From NCBI RefSeq assembly GCF_001684965.1, contig NZ_MAYG01000012.1, positions 620,001-684,000 on the forward strand: a stretch of DNA of 64,000 nucleotides, in the 5' to 3' direction. Positions 42,933-52,333 of the stretch are shown here, piece by piece; the first letter of the stretch is position 1, and every line of letters begins with the position of its first letter. Below the pieces are notes generated by a model. That model was not told where the DNA came from. It worked only from the letters and a program-made list of their open reading frames with translations, and did no database searches. Made by a program: the position numbers and the translations under genes. This DNA comes from Chryseobacterium arthrosphaerae. Its GTDB lineage: Bacteria > Bacteroidota > Bacteroidia > Flavobacteriales > Weeksellaceae.

Positions 42933-44048
42933 ATGAACAAAAATACGACCCGATACATTGCAGCAATTTATCTGTCTGCTCTGGTAGCCTTTACAGGTTG
43001 TGCCGGAAAAAAAGAAAATGAAGAGGCAGATAAAGGTTATTGCATCAGCAAAGAACTTAAGAAAGATATCAAACTGGTAGCAGCAGAGATGCTTCCCATA
43101 GAGGAGAGCATTACACTTACCGGTGAAGTGGAAAGTAATTCAGATAAAACCGTACCCTTTGTAAGTCTTGTGGATGGGGTGGTTACAGATACTTATTTCT
43201 CTTTAGGAGATTATGTGAAAAAAGGGCAGACGCTGGCCAGTGTAAAAAGTACTGCTGTGAACGAAATGCAGGATGATACCCAGACTTTGCAGGCCCAGCT
43301 GGCGGTAGCCAAAAGAAAGCTGTCCTCTGTAGAAGCAATGTATAAAGATGATATTGCTTCTCAGAAAGATCTTCAGGAAGCAAGAGCAGAAGTGTCCATT
43401 TTACAGTCGAATATTTCCAAAACACAGAAAAATATGCAGCTGTATTCGGCGGGAGGCAGCACCATCCAGATCAAGGCACCAGCGGACGGGTATGTTATTT
43501 CAAAGAATATTTCCAAAGGAATGCCTGTTACTGCAGGCGGGGATCAGCTTTTTACCATTTCCAATCTGGACAAAGTATGGGTGATGGCCAATGTGTATGC
43601 TACCAATATGAGACACGTTTATGTAGACCAGCCCGTGGTGGTGAAGACCCTGGCGTATCCCGATGATAGTTTTGCAGGAAAGATCAATACCATATCACAG
43701 GTATTTAATGAGAATGAAAGAGTGCTTAAAGCTAAAATTATTATGGATAATAATGGGATGAAACTTAGACCCGGAATGTCAGCAGATGTTGTCTTACCGG
43801 TTAATTCCCAGAATAAAAGTGCACTGGCTATTCCTGCCAAAGCTTTGATCTTTGACAATAATCAGAGTTATGTAGTGGTGTATAAAAAAGACTGTGAGCT
43901 GGAGATAAGACCGGTAACGGAGATCGCATCCAACAGCCAGTATATTTATGTGGAAGGAAACCTGAGACAAGGTGAAAATGTAATTGCTTCTAACGGACTG
44001 CTGATCTATGAAAACCTGAAAAATCAATTAAATAACTCCAGGAAGTAA
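42933..44048 (+). CDS. RND efflux periplasmic adaptor lipoprotein (CzcB/CusB-like)
   Basis: The 371-residue membrane-fusion protein has a lipoprotein signal (VAFTGC, C23). A lipoyl-type segment (SLVDGVVTDTYFSLGDYVKK), a short helical hairpin (about 105-155) and a return lipoyl half (IQIKAPADGYVISKNISKG) follow. The barrel and membrane-proximal domains end the protein. It connects the TolC-family channel to the RND pump. Its stop codon overlaps the pump ATG by one base (TAATG), so the products are made in step. Confidence 0.92.
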   Translation: MNKNTTRYIAAIYLSALVAFTGCAGKKENEEADKGYCISKELKKDIKLVAAEMLPIEESITLTGEVESNSDKTVPFVSLVDGVVTDTYFSLGDYVKKGQTLASVKSTAVNEMQDDTQTLQAQLAVAKRKLSSVEAMYKDDIASQKDLQEARAEVSILQSNISKTQKNMQLYSAGGSTIQIKAPADGYVISKNISKGMPVTAGGDQLFTISNLDKVWVMANVYATNMRHVYVDQPVVVKTLAYPDDSFAGKINTISQVFNENERVLKAKIIMDNNGMKLRPGMSADVVLPVNSQNKSALAIPAKALIFDNNQSYVVVYKKDCELEIRPVTEIASNSQYIYVEGNLRQGENVIASNGLLIYENLKNQLNNSRK

Positions 44049-47000
44049 TGCGAAAATTTGTACAGAATATAGTTTCCTTCTCTCTGAAAAACTCATTGAT
44101 CGTTCTTTTGGGAACCTTCCTTTTGCTGGCGGGAGGAATCTATTCCTATATCCATACCCCCATTGAAGCCTTTCCGGATGTTACCAATACCAGGGTAAGG
44201 GTCATTACCCAATGGCCCGGGAGAAGTGCTGAGGAAATTGAAAAATTTGTGACCCTGCCGATTTCCAAAGAAATGAATGCCATTCCGAACAAAACATCGG
44301 TACGATCCATTTCCTTATTCGGGTTATCTGTGGTTACGGTGATTTTTGATGATCATGTTGATGATTTTTATGCACAGCAGTACGCCTCCAATAAACTCGG
44401 AAATGTGAATCTTCCGAATGGGGCAGAATACAGTATAGAACCTCCGTCCGGGGCTACCGGTGAGATCTACCGGTACATTATTAAAAGCAAATTACCGATA
44501 AAAGAAGTAACTGCCATACAGGATTGGGTTGTTGAAAGAGAACTTCTGGCGGTTCCCGGAGTAGCAGATGTGGTAAGCTTCGGAGGTGAAGAAAAAACAT
44601 ATGAAATAAAAATTAACCCGACGGAATTACACAATTATGACCTTTCTCCCCTGGATGTGTATGAAGCGGTTTCGAAGAGTAATATCAATGTAGGTGGTGA
44701 TGTAGTGGCAAAAGGTGATCAGGCTTATGTAGTGCGGGGGATTGGTCTTTTAGAGAAAAAAGAAGATATTGAGAATATTCAGATTGAGGTAAAAGGTTCT
44801 ACTCCTATTCTGGTAAAACATGTGGCTGAAGTAAAAGTCTCTGCCAAACCAAGATTGGGACAGGTTGGATACAATAAGGAAAATGATGTGGTGGAAGGCA
44901 TTGTGATCATGCTTCGTGGTGAAAACCCGAGTGAAGTGATTGCAAGGCTGAAAGACAGGATTGAGCAGCTGAACGGAGGAGAACTGCCGGGCGATGTTCA
45001 GATTGTTCCGATCATAGACCGTACGGAATTGGTGAATACAACCGTTAATACAGTTTCCAAGAACCTGATAGAAGGGGTGATCCTGGTTTCTGTTATTGTA
45101 TTTATCTTTCTCTATAACTGGAGAACGACTTTCATTGTAGCATCGGTGATTCCTCTGGCTTTCCTTTTTGCAATTATTATGCTTAAAATTCAGGGGCTTC
45201 CGGCCAATCTGATCTCTATGGGTGCCCTTGATTTCGGCTTATTGCTGGAAGGAACACTCGTAATTGTAGAACATGTATTTGTCGCCCTTGAACATAAAGC
45301 CAAAAAGATCGGATTGCGGAGATTTAACAAAATATCCAAACTGGGAATCATTAAAAAAAGTGCCGGAAGTGTGGCGGGCTACATTTTCTTCGCATTATTG
45401 ATCCTTATTGTTGCCTTGATGCCGATCTTCTCATTCCAGAAAGTTGAAGGGAAGATGTTCTCTCCGCTGGCATTTACATTAGGATATGCATTACTGGGAT
45501 CATTGATTTTGAGTCTCACCTATGTTCCGGCAATGTGTAAGCTTTTACTGACTAAAAATATAGAAGAGAAAGAAAACTTTATTTCAAGATTCTTCAGGGT
45601 GAATATCTATAGGATTTATGAATTCAGTGACCGTCATAAAAAAGGATTTATCATTGGTTTTGTTGCGCTGCTGGCTGTTTGTGGATGGAGATTTTCCAAT
45701 TACGGATCAGAGTTTTTGCCTAAGCTGAATGAAGGGGCGATCTATGTAAGGGCTACACTTCCGAACAGTGTAAATCTTGACGAGTCGGTGAGGCTTACCA
45801 GGGAAATGAAGGAGATCTTAATGAAATATGATGAAGTGAAGTTTGTAATGACGCAGACCGGTCGCCCCAATGACGGAACAGATCCCACCGGATTTTTTAA
45901 TATAGAATTCAATATCCAGCTGAAGCCGGAAAAAGAATGGAAGAAAAAAATATCCAAAGAAGAACTTCTCGAAGAAATGAGGATCTCCCTTGAAAAATAT
46001 CCGGGAATCAATTTTGGATTCAGCCAGCCGATACAGGATAATGTGGAAGAATATGTTGCCGGTGTAAAGGCTCCGTTAGTTATTAAGATCTTCGGAAATG
46101 ATTTGTTTGAGCTTGAAAACTATGCCAATCAGGTTGCGAATTCTATCAGAACCGTCCCGGGAATTGCAGACGTGAATGTATTCAAAAATATTGGACTTCC
46201 GGAATTGAGAATCCAGCTTCATGATTCTAAAATGGCCAAGTATGGGGTTTCAACTGCTGATGCACAGGCTGTTATTGAAATGACAATCGGCGGGCAGGCT
46301 GCTACCAAATTTTACGAAGAGGAAAGAATGTTTGATGTGATGCTCAGATTCGAAAAACAATACCGTGACACCCCGGAAAAGATGGGAAATATTCTCATCC
46401 CGACTCAGGATAATAAAAAGGTGCCACTGAAAGAAATCGCCACCATAGATTACCACACGGGGCCGTCATTTATTTACCGTGAAGGAAACAGCAGATATAT
46501 TGGTGTAGGATTTAATATTGAAGGCCGTGACCTGGGAAGCACTATTCAGGAGGCAAAAGCAAAAGTAGATAAAGAAGTAAAGCTTCCGAAAAATCATAAG
46601 ATGACCTGGGCCGGAGAATTTGAAAGTAAGGAAAGGGCCGCAAAACAGCTGGCAATGGTAGTACCAATCTCCTTAGTTTTAATTCTGATGCTGCTGTATT
46701 TCAACTTCGGAAATATGAAAGACACACTGATTTCATCCATTACACTGGCTTTTGCATTCATCGGAGGATTTTTATCCCTTTGGTTTACGGGAACCATTTT
46801 CGGAATCTCAGCCGGGATAGGATTTATTATCCTTTTCGGGGTGGCAACCATTGACGGTATTGTTCTGATAGGAGTAATGAAAGAAAATCTCCAGAACAGA
46901 ATGTCTCTTAAAGAATCTATTGCCCAGGGAGTTCAAAGCAGGATCCGTCCGGTTGTCATGATTGCGCTGATGGGATCTATGGGGCTTCTTCCTGCAGCAA

Positions 47001-47146
47001 TGTCAAACGGAATGGGATCGGAAATTCAGAAACCTTTAGCCATTATGATCGTAGGGGGACTGATTATTTGTATGTTGTTATCTTTTACGGTATTACCAAT
47101 TATTTTCCATTATGCCTATCGTAAAAAGCATAAGGAAACCCTATAG
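44048..47146 (+). CDS. CzcA/CusA-family heavy-metal RND pump
   Basis: The 1032-residue proton antiporter exports metal from periplasm or cytoplasm. Twelve membrane segments flank two large periplasmic loops. The TM4 proton-relay motif is DFGLLLEGTLVIVEH: D395, E401 and E408 align with D402, D408 and E415 of CzcA, so the middle Asp is replaced by Glu. The N-terminus (PIEAFPDVTNTRVRVITQWPG) and VTLPISKEMNAI are family hallmarks. The pump is downstream of a two-component system. Metal specificity (Co/Zn/Cd or Cu/Ag) is not certain. Confidence 0.93.
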   Translation: MRKFVQNIVSFSLKNSLIVLLGTFLLLAGGIYSYIHTPIEAFPDVTNTRVRVITQWPGRSAEEIEKFVTLPISKEMNAIPNKTSVRSISLFGLSVVTVIFDDHVDDFYAQQYASNKLGNVNLPNGAEYSIEPPSGATGEIYRYIIKSKLPIKEVTAIQDWVVERELLAVPGVADVVSFGGEEKTYEIKINPTELHNYDLSPLDVYEAVSKSNINVGGDVVAKGDQAYVVRGIGLLEKKEDIENIQIEVKGSTPILVKHVAEVKVSAKPRLGQVGYNKENDVVEGIVIMLRGENPSEVIARLKDRIEQLNGGELPGDVQIVPIIDRTELVNTTVNTVSKNLIEGVILVSVIVFIFLYNWRTTFIVASVIPLAFLFAIIMLKIQGLPANLISMGALDFGLLLEGTLVIVEHVFVALEHKAKKIGLRRFNKISKLGIIKKSAGSVAGYIFFALLILIVALMPIFSFQKVEGKMFSPLAFTLGYALLGSLILSLTYVPAMCKLLLTKNIEEKENFISRFFRVNIYRIYEFSDRHKKGFIIGFVALLAVCGWRFSNYGSEFLPKLNEGAIYVRATLPNSVNLDESVRLTREMKEILMKYDEVKFVMTQTGRPNDGTDPTGFFNIEFNIQLKPEKEWKKKISKEELLEEMRISLEKYPGINFGFSQPIQDNVEEYVAGVKAPLVIKIFGNDLFELENYANQVANSIRTVPGIADVNVFKNIGLPELRIQLHDSKMAKYGVSTADAQAVIEMTIGGQAATKFYEEERMFDVMLRFEKQYRDTPEKMGNILIPTQDNKKVPLKEIATIDYHTGPSFIYREGNSRYIGVGFNIEGRDLGSTIQEAKAKVDKEVKLPKNHKMTWAGEFESKERAAKQLAMVVPISLVLILMLLYFNFGNMKDTLISSITLAFAFIGGFLSLWFTGTIFGISAGIGFIILFGVATIDGIVLIGVMKENLQNRMSLKESIAQGVQSRIRPVVMIALMGSMGLLPAAMSNGMGSEIQKPLAIMIVGGLIICMLLSFTVLPIIFHYAYRKKHKETL

Positions 47147-47170
47147 TTTCTTTTATTTTGTTCATTATCT

Positions 47171-47206
47171 GGCCGGGATCCGTGAGGAAGATCCCGGCCT
47201 TTTTTT
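47171..47206 (+). terminator. intrinsic terminator of the RND operon
   Basis: GGCCGGGAT (47171-47179) and ATCCCGGCC (47191-47199) form a GC-rich stem followed by seven T residues. A weaker hairpin serving the minus-strand gene lies at about 47249-47274 (AAAGCC...GGCTTT). Confidence 0.88.
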
Positions 47207-47301
47207 CTGTTGAATTCCTTTGAGTACCTTGACGGTCATGAAGATAAAAAAGCCGTCTCGCAGGAGAAGGCTTTAGTATCTTTTTTCTTAAAAGAATGAG
47301 T

Positions 47302-47544
47302 TTATGGAATCAGCGGTTCCAGGTCAATAGGGCCAATAGGCTCAAGAATCAGGGGTTTGCACATTGCTGCAGGTTGACAGGTTCCTCCCATGCATATAAA
47401 ATTAGTCATGGTAGTGGTGCCGTCAGGACATCTGATCATGCCTTCACCATGGCATCCCCCGGGACATTCTGCCGGATAGAGAGTTCCTCCAAATACATCT
47501 TTCATTTCAGTTCTTGAAAGTTTTGTAAAATTCATTTTTTTCAT
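47302..47544 (-). CDS. bacteriocin-like peptide with double-glycine leader and six Cys
   Basis: The 80-residue product begins MKKMNFTKLSRTEMKDVFGG, a leader of the GG type that peptidase-containing ABC exporters cleave after the glycine pair (residues 19-20). The 60-residue core has six cysteines (27, 31, 39, 51, 56, 62) and a Pro/Leu/Ile-rich tail. Chryseobacterium genomes often carry such bacteriocin-like genes near the divergent partner type seen at 47802. No maturation or export gene is in this window. Toxin, signalling or other function is not shown. The ATG sits in the context ATTAATCTCATGAA, also present before the gene at 48474. Confidence 0.75.
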   Translation of the reverse strand: MKKMNFTKLSRTEMKDVFGGTLYPAECPGGCHGEGMIRCPDGTTTMTNFICMGGTCQPAAMCKPLILEPIGPIDLEPLIP

Positions 47545-47801
47545 GAGATTAATTTTTAATTATGGTATTAGTTAACTTGCTTACAATGAATAAGGTAAGT
47601 TGAATTACTTATATGCTAAAGTAACTAATTTAATTCATTATAAAAAGAAATATAATTTTAAATTTAAATTTTTTAATAAGTAATATATTGAAATTTAGCT
47701 GATTGAAAAATAAATTGTATATTTATTTCCATATAAAGAGATATAGTAAAGAGGAATCCGAAAATCTTCAAGAGTAGGAGTCAAATTAAACTAAATTAAT
47801 C
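47545..47801. other. 257-bp divergent promoter region between GG-leader peptides
   Basis: Very AT-rich, with several poly-A/T stretches and no gene. A TATATTTA near 47718-47725 is one base off the TAnnTTTG box for the plus-strand peptide. Confidence 0.4.
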
Positions 47802-47969
47802 ATGAAGAATTTAAAAAACTTAAACAGAAAAGAGTTAAAAACTGTTTTAGGAGGGGCGGCATTAGCCTGTGAAGCACCGGTAGATGGACTCTGCCCGGCA
47901 GGATACACATTCTGCAGCAACCCTTATTGCTGTTATCCGCCAAGAAAACCGTACATCTGTATTGATTAA
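47802..47969 (+). CDS. bacteriocin-like peptide with double-glycine leader and six Cys (55 aa)
   Basis: This 55-residue gene is below common ORF cut-offs. It reads MKNLKNLNRKELKTVLGG, a GG-type leader of 18 residues, then a 37-residue core with cysteines at 23, 31, 38, 43, 44 and 53 and the ending PPRKPYICID. Leader features (LNRKELK.VLGG) match the other peptide (LSRTEMK.VFGG), and both cores have exactly six cysteines. A hairpin follows the stop within 10 bp. The function is unknown; it could be a disulfide-rich bacteriocin, a modified peptide or a signal. Confidence 0.8.
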   Translation: MKNLKNLNRKELKTVLGGAALACEAPVDGLCPAGYTFCSNPYCCYPPRKPYICID

Positions 47970-47974
47970 TAAAA

Positions 47975-47996
47975 AAATCCCTCAAATGAGGGATTT
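47975..47996. terminator. hairpin terminator after the 55-residue peptide gene
   Basis: AAATCCCTCA (47975-47984) and TGAGGGATTT (47987-47996) flank two bases. A run of A before it makes it a good minus-strand terminator for the YciI-like gene, and the plus side ends in TTTCTT. Confidence 0.7.
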
Positions 47997-48006
47997 CTTA
48001 TTATGT

Positions 48007-48474
48007 TTAATGATTTTCTTTGGCCACTTCATCATGATGCTTAAGGTACAAAGGCAAAGCTGCGGAACCATACCATGGGAAAATTTCATAGCTGAAAATT
48101 CCGGCCTGAACTGCAGGATCTGTTTTTACCCACTGCTCAGCCTCCTCTTTAGACCGGGTATTGAAAATAAACATACCCCGGTAGTTTTCTTTATTCTTTT
48201 CTAAGAACGGTCCGGCTACAACGATCTTTCCTTCATCTGCCAGTTTGCCGATATTGGCCATGTGTCCTTTCATTACTTCTGCCTTTTTTGCGTTATCCTC
48301 AATTTTGGCAGAGCCTGTGGTAAGCATGACAATAGTATAGGCTTTCATTCCATATTGATCTGCTCCCAGGGAAGTAGCCAGCTCCTGATTGAATTTCGGT
48401 TTCTCCGTTTTCTGCTGTGCGAAAGACAAGCTTGCCATCAGGCAGGGAATTGCCAATACTATTTTTGCTTTCAT
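48007..48474 (-). CDS. exported YciI-like domain protein
   Basis: The 155-residue protein has a signal peptide (about 1-19, LSFAQ) and a YciI/dimeric alpha-beta barrel domain (about 40-140): AYTIVMLTTGS, GHMANIGKLADEGKIVVAGPF, IFNTRSKEEAEQWVKTDPAVQAGIFSYEIFPW. This fold forms dimers with small-molecule binding, but most members are uncharacterised. It ends 4 bp before the pncB stop, both on the minus strand, so it is downstream of pncB in a likely operon. Confidence 0.85.
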   Translation of the reverse strand: MKAKIVLAIPCLMASLSFAQQKTEKPKFNQELATSLGADQYGMKAYTIVMLTTGSAKIEDNAKKAEVMKGHMANIGKLADEGKIVVAGPFLEKNKENYRGMFIFNTRSKEEAEQWVKTDPAVQAGIFSYEIFPWYGSAALPLYLKHHDEVAKENH

Positions 48475-48478
48475 GAGA

Positions 48479-49657
48479 TTAATCTTTTATTCTTAAAAAC
48501 TCTTTAGCCAGTTCAATCATCTTAGGATCACCGGTATATTTACCATGTTCGTCAGAAAGTTTTACAGTAGGGATCCATTCTTTATTGGGAGCCTGTACAC
48601 CAATAAGTTTCATCACAATATTCATTGGTTTTAAACCTACATCATTTGTAAGATTGGTTCCTATTCCGAAAGATATGCCTATTTTGCCTCTGCAGTAGTT
48701 GGTGATCTCTTCTACTTTTTCAAGATTCAGCGCATCGGAGAAAATAATATATTTAAACATCGGATTGATGCCGTTCTTCTGATAGTGAGCAATTGTTTTG
48801 TCGGCAAATTCCAGTGCATCTCCGCTATCGTGACGTACACCGTCAAAAAGCTTGGCAAATTTTTTGTCGAACTGCTGGAAGAAAACATCCGTAGTATAAG
48901 TATCTGAAAGCGCTACTCCAAGATCTCCTCTGTACACATCTACCCAATGCTCTAAAGCCAGTTCGTTCGCCATCTTGAATCCATATTCGGCAGCGTGGAA
49001 CATAAACCATTCGTGGGCATGTGTTCCGATAGGTTTTACTCCGTATTTCATAGCAAAATGAACGTTTGAACTTCCGATGAAAGTAGAATCTTTTTTCTGT
49101 GTCAGAGCTTCCATCACCAGATTCTGTACTTTATAGGAATGTCTTCTTCTGGTTCCGAACTCTGCAAAGGTTACTCCAAGTCTTCCTAATGAATCTGCCT
49201 TTTCGATGGTCTTGTTCATGACAACCTCATTGGAATCCCTTTCCATATGATTCATTTCATAATGGAGTTCACTGATCAGGGCCAGCAACGGAACTTCCCA
49301 AAGAATGGTTCTGTACCAGAGCCCTTCAACCACTACAGACAGATCACCTCCTTCCTGATGGATCTTTACTTCAGAAGGATCATAATGATAGCCTTCCAGA
49401 AAATCAAGATAAGGCAGGTCTATATAAGGGCAGGTTTTAGCCATGAACTTTTTCTCATCCTTGGTAAGTTTGAGTTCTGCCATTTTATTGACAGCTTCTC
49501 TTAATGCTGCATCAAATCCTTCCGGAAAGTGGTGTTTTCCCCTGTTGATAAATTCATATTTTACAATAGAACTTGGGAATAATTTCACCACTGCATTCTG
49601 CATGGTTATTTTATAAAAATCGTTATCTAGTATGGAGTTCAGTCTTACGTCGTTCAT
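48479..49657 (-). CDS. pncB: nicotinate phosphoribosyltransferase
   Basis: The 392-residue enzyme joins nicotinate and PRPP to make nicotinate mononucleotide in NAD salvage. It starts VRLNSILDNDFYKITMQNAV, the substrate-side motif, and contains RRRHSYKVQN with the phosphorylated His, GTHAHEWFM, DVYRGDLGVALSDTY and FSDALNLEKVEEI. Length matches the short bacterial PncB type. A TATATTTG box lies close upstream on the minus strand (49677-49684). Confidence 0.96.
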   Translation of the reverse strand: MNDVRLNSILDNDFYKITMQNAVVKLFPSSIVKYEFINRGKHHFPEGFDAALREAVNKMAELKLTKDEKKFMAKTCPYIDLPYLDFLEGYHYDPSEVKIHQEGGDLSVVVEGLWYRTILWEVPLLALISELHYEMNHMERDSNEVVMNKTIEKADSLGRLGVTFAEFGTRRRHSYKVQNLVMEALTQKKDSTFIGSSNVHFAMKYGVKPIGTHAHEWFMFHAAEYGFKMANELALEHWVDVYRGDLGVALSDTYTTDVFFQQFDKKFAKLFDGVRHDSGDALEFADKTIAHYQKNGINPMFKYIIFSDALNLEKVEEITNYCRGKIGISFGIGTNLTNDVGLKPMNIVMKLIGVQAPNKEWIPTVKLSDEHGKYTGDPKMIELAKEFLRIKD

Positions 49658-49696
49658 AATATGTGTAATTTTAACGCAAATATAAAAATAAAAAAT

Positions 49697-49726
49697 AAAA
49701 TCGCCTAAATGTAAGGCGATTTTTTT
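49697..49726. terminator. terminator for dps (usable on both strands)
   Basis: AAAATCGCCT (49697-49706) and AGGCGATTTT (49714-49723) form a stem with a T run on the plus side and an A run before it, so it works for the minus-strand dps gene. Confidence 0.8.
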
Positions 49727-49752
49727 GAAATATCTTAAAGCTGTTGATAAGC

Positions 49753-50229
49753 TTACTTTCCAAGATAAGAATTGTACATCCAGACTTCTTTCTCCTGTTC
49801 GGTAATATAATCGCTCATCTGAGAATTTGTACCTTCGTCTCCTGCCTGGTCTGTAATGTCAAGAAGCTCTCTCTGCAGATCTATCACCACTTTAAACGAG
49901 CTTAGGATCTGTTCAACACTTTTGGTTCCGTCAGTTACTTCTTTACTTTCTTTAATAGTAGCTACTTTCAGATAATCAGAATAGTTATGGGCAGGGGTAG
50001 CTCCCAATGTCAGAATTCTTTCTGCAATCTCATCAATCTTTAATACAAGGCTATTGTATAATTCTTCAAACTTCGGGTGAAGAGTGAAAAACTGATCCCC
50101 CTTGATGTTCCAGTGGGAACCGCGGGTGTTCTGATAGAATATAGAATAGTTGGCTAACAGGACATTTAGTTTTTCAGAAATCTTTTTGCAGTCGGCATCT
50201 TTAAGACCGATAATACTAGCGTTTTTCAT
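49753..50229 (-). CDS. dps: Dps-family ferritin-like protein
   Basis: The 158-residue protein should form a 12-subunit shell that stores iron and protects DNA from oxidants. It is a four-helix bundle whose intersubunit ferroxidase residues are visible in TRGSHWNIKGDQFFTLHPKFEELYNSLVLKIDEIAERI (split here: SHWN, FTLHPKFEELY, KIDEIAERI). Length is normal. The gene has its own terminator and stands alone. Confidence 0.93.
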   Translation of the reverse strand: MKNASIIGLKDADCKKISEKLNVLLANYSIFYQNTRGSHWNIKGDQFFTLHPKFEELYNSLVLKIDEIAERILTLGATPAHNYSDYLKVATIKESKEVTDGTKSVEQILSSFKVVIDLQRELLDITDQAGDEGTNSQMSDYITEQEKEVWMYNSYLGK

Positions 50230-50370
50230 ATGTATATATTTATTTTTTAGTTTATTTTTTTTCTATCTCAAATTTACGAAATATCGTGCCGAACTGCCAC
50301 GAATATCAATAGATGCTAACTATGGGGAATTTTTTGAAAATAATTTAGATAAATTTGTTTAATATTGCAG

Positions 50371-51943
50371 ATGATCAAGAGCTTTATAACAACGGCGGCC
50401 ATATTTTTCGGGATGTGTCTGGTCTATATGCTTCTTATGCTTTCAGAAACCGAAAACTATTTTACCTACATACTGGATGATGCCTATATTCATCTCGCTA
50501 TCGCCAGGAATTTTGCACAGCATGGGGTGTGGGGAGTAACAGAATATATGTTTTCATCATCATCTTCATCGCCTGCTTTTACTTTTCTTCTGAGTGGTCT
50601 TATCTATATATCCGGAAATAATGAGCTCATTCCCCTGATTTTTAATTTTGTGTGTACTATTCATTATTTATTTTCTGAATGCATATTATGGTCAGTACTA
50701 TCATAAGAACAAAAGAATAGCTGCAAGTATTTTTACACTGCTTTTTACATCGGTTCATCTTCTGCTTTTCTCAGGAGTGGAACATGTGCTGCAGGTAATG
50801 ATGATTGTGATTAATATTTTTTCATTTGAAAAATGGCTGAAATCAGAGTGGAAAAATTCTTATCATGCCGGATGGTTTTGTTTATCCCTTGCCATACTCG
50901 GTCTGATAAGGTTTGAAAGTATGTTTTATTTTCTGGGACTGAGTGTCGTTGCGTTATTGCTCAAAAAAGTAAAACTTGCTGTTCAGATCCTGGTTTTCGG
51001 ATTTGTTCCGATTTTAGTATTTGGTTATTTTACCTATCAGCATACCGGTTATTTGTTTCCTAATTCTGTATTGATAAAAGGGTTGAGGTTTGATTTTTCA
51101 GGGAATTACTTTCAACAGATCCTGGATATCTTTTTGTTTAAAATTGTATACAACCCTTATTTTTATAATGCAGCTTTATTTCCGCTGTTGATTTCAGTGT
51201 ATATGATTGCGAAGGATATCAGACGGAAATTAGGTTTTCAGGAGTTGATTACCAGAAACTTTCTTCTTATTGCATGGATCATCACTTTATTGATGCACAG
51301 TATTTTTAGTCAGCTTACCAATTTTTACAGGTATGAGGCTTATATCCTGACGGGTTTTGCAATGGTGCTGGTTCCGGGATTTAAAAATATTGACCTGGGG
51401 TTGAAACAAAACAGGTTATTGGCCGGGCTTACTCTTTCTTCATTCGCTGCATTAGCTTTAAAGATTGGAATTGTCAGCTTTTTAATCGTGATCGGGAGCA
51501 GGAATATCTACGAACAGCAGATACAGTCGGCGAGGTTTCTGAAAAAATATTATCAACAGTCTAAAGTGGTTGCGAATGATATTGGTGCGATCTGTTACTT
51601 TACAAAGATCCATCTGTTTGACTTTGTGGGACTGGGTTCACAGGAAATAGTTCCTTTCAGAATGCGGAAAAATGAAACAGACGATGAAATTGAAACTTTT
51701 TTAACCGGTTATTTGCCCGAAAATGGATACCAGCTGGCGATTGCTTATGAAGAATGGCTGGACGGCCATGTTCCGGAAAACTGGAAAAAAGTTGCCGAAT
51801 TGAAGATTAAAGGACGCAGTGCTGTATTGGGAAAGAAACATCTGTTTATTTATGCTATAGATCCCGGGATCTGTAATTCTTTAAAACAAAACGTGAAAAA
51901 TTTCAAATGGAATAAAAATGTAATGGTGACTGTTATAGATTAA
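50371..51943 (+). pseudogene. GT-C-like polytopic membrane protein, frameshifted
   Basis: Two overlapping frames make one protein. The first (50371-50706) has a membrane helix, then the acidic loop ILDDAYIHLAIARNFAQHGVWG typical of GT-C glycosyltransferases, and stops early. The second frame (open from 50648 to 51943) continues with about eight membrane helices and a soluble C-terminal region. The combined span of 1573 bp is 524 codons plus one base, so a one-base insertion lies between about 50650 and 50706. A TTTT run at 50671-50674 is a likely place. It may be a real pseudogene, phase variation, or an assembly error. Confidence 0.75.
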
Positions 51944-52333
51944 ATGACTGTAAAAGAACTTTTATAAAAAATAGCTTATTCCATCTTATTGAATTCTTAA
52001 GGGATAGATAACAATTTGTTAATCAATCCCTGGTTGTCTTTTTTTAGCTTTGCCCGTAAGGTATAAACAAATTGATATTGCAGGTCCAATAGCTGAACTT
52101 TCAGGAATTCCTGCCAATATATGAAAGAAGATAATATAGGATGTCTTTTCATTGAACTTTAAATTTTTGATTCTGATCCCTTGCTTAAAATGATTCAACA
52201 ACATAAAAGTGATGCAGGTTTTCGGTTGTTTTGGAAATAAATGAAGAAATATTCTTATAAAATAAAATTTCATAACTGCTTGTCAATTAAAAAAATATTA
52301 CTATTTTTGCAGCCTAAAATAAAAAGCAATTAA
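51944..52333. other. 390-bp spacer before the str operon
   Basis: AT-rich. It holds the str promoter at its right end. A minus-strand open frame at 52019-52273 has no family signature and no promoter, and I do not count it as a gene. Confidence 0.5.
52280..52309 (+). promoter_or_regulatory. str operon promoter (Bacteroidota consensus)
   Basis: TTG (52280-52282), a 19-bp spacer and TATTTTTG (52302-52309) match the Bacteroidota -33/-7 consensus TTG-N19-TAnnTTTG exactly. The rpsL ATG follows 25 bp downstream. Confidence 0.88.

Noticed and set aside
47884..48204. 106-codon plus-strand open frame over the small peptide gene end and YciI-like gene
   Set aside because: It starts inside the 55-residue peptide gene in another frame, crosses the hairpin terminator and runs antisense to the YciI-like gene.
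52019..52273. 84-codon minus-strand open frame before rpsL
   Set aside because: No promoter box, signal peptide or family signature; AT-rich spacer next to the str promoter.
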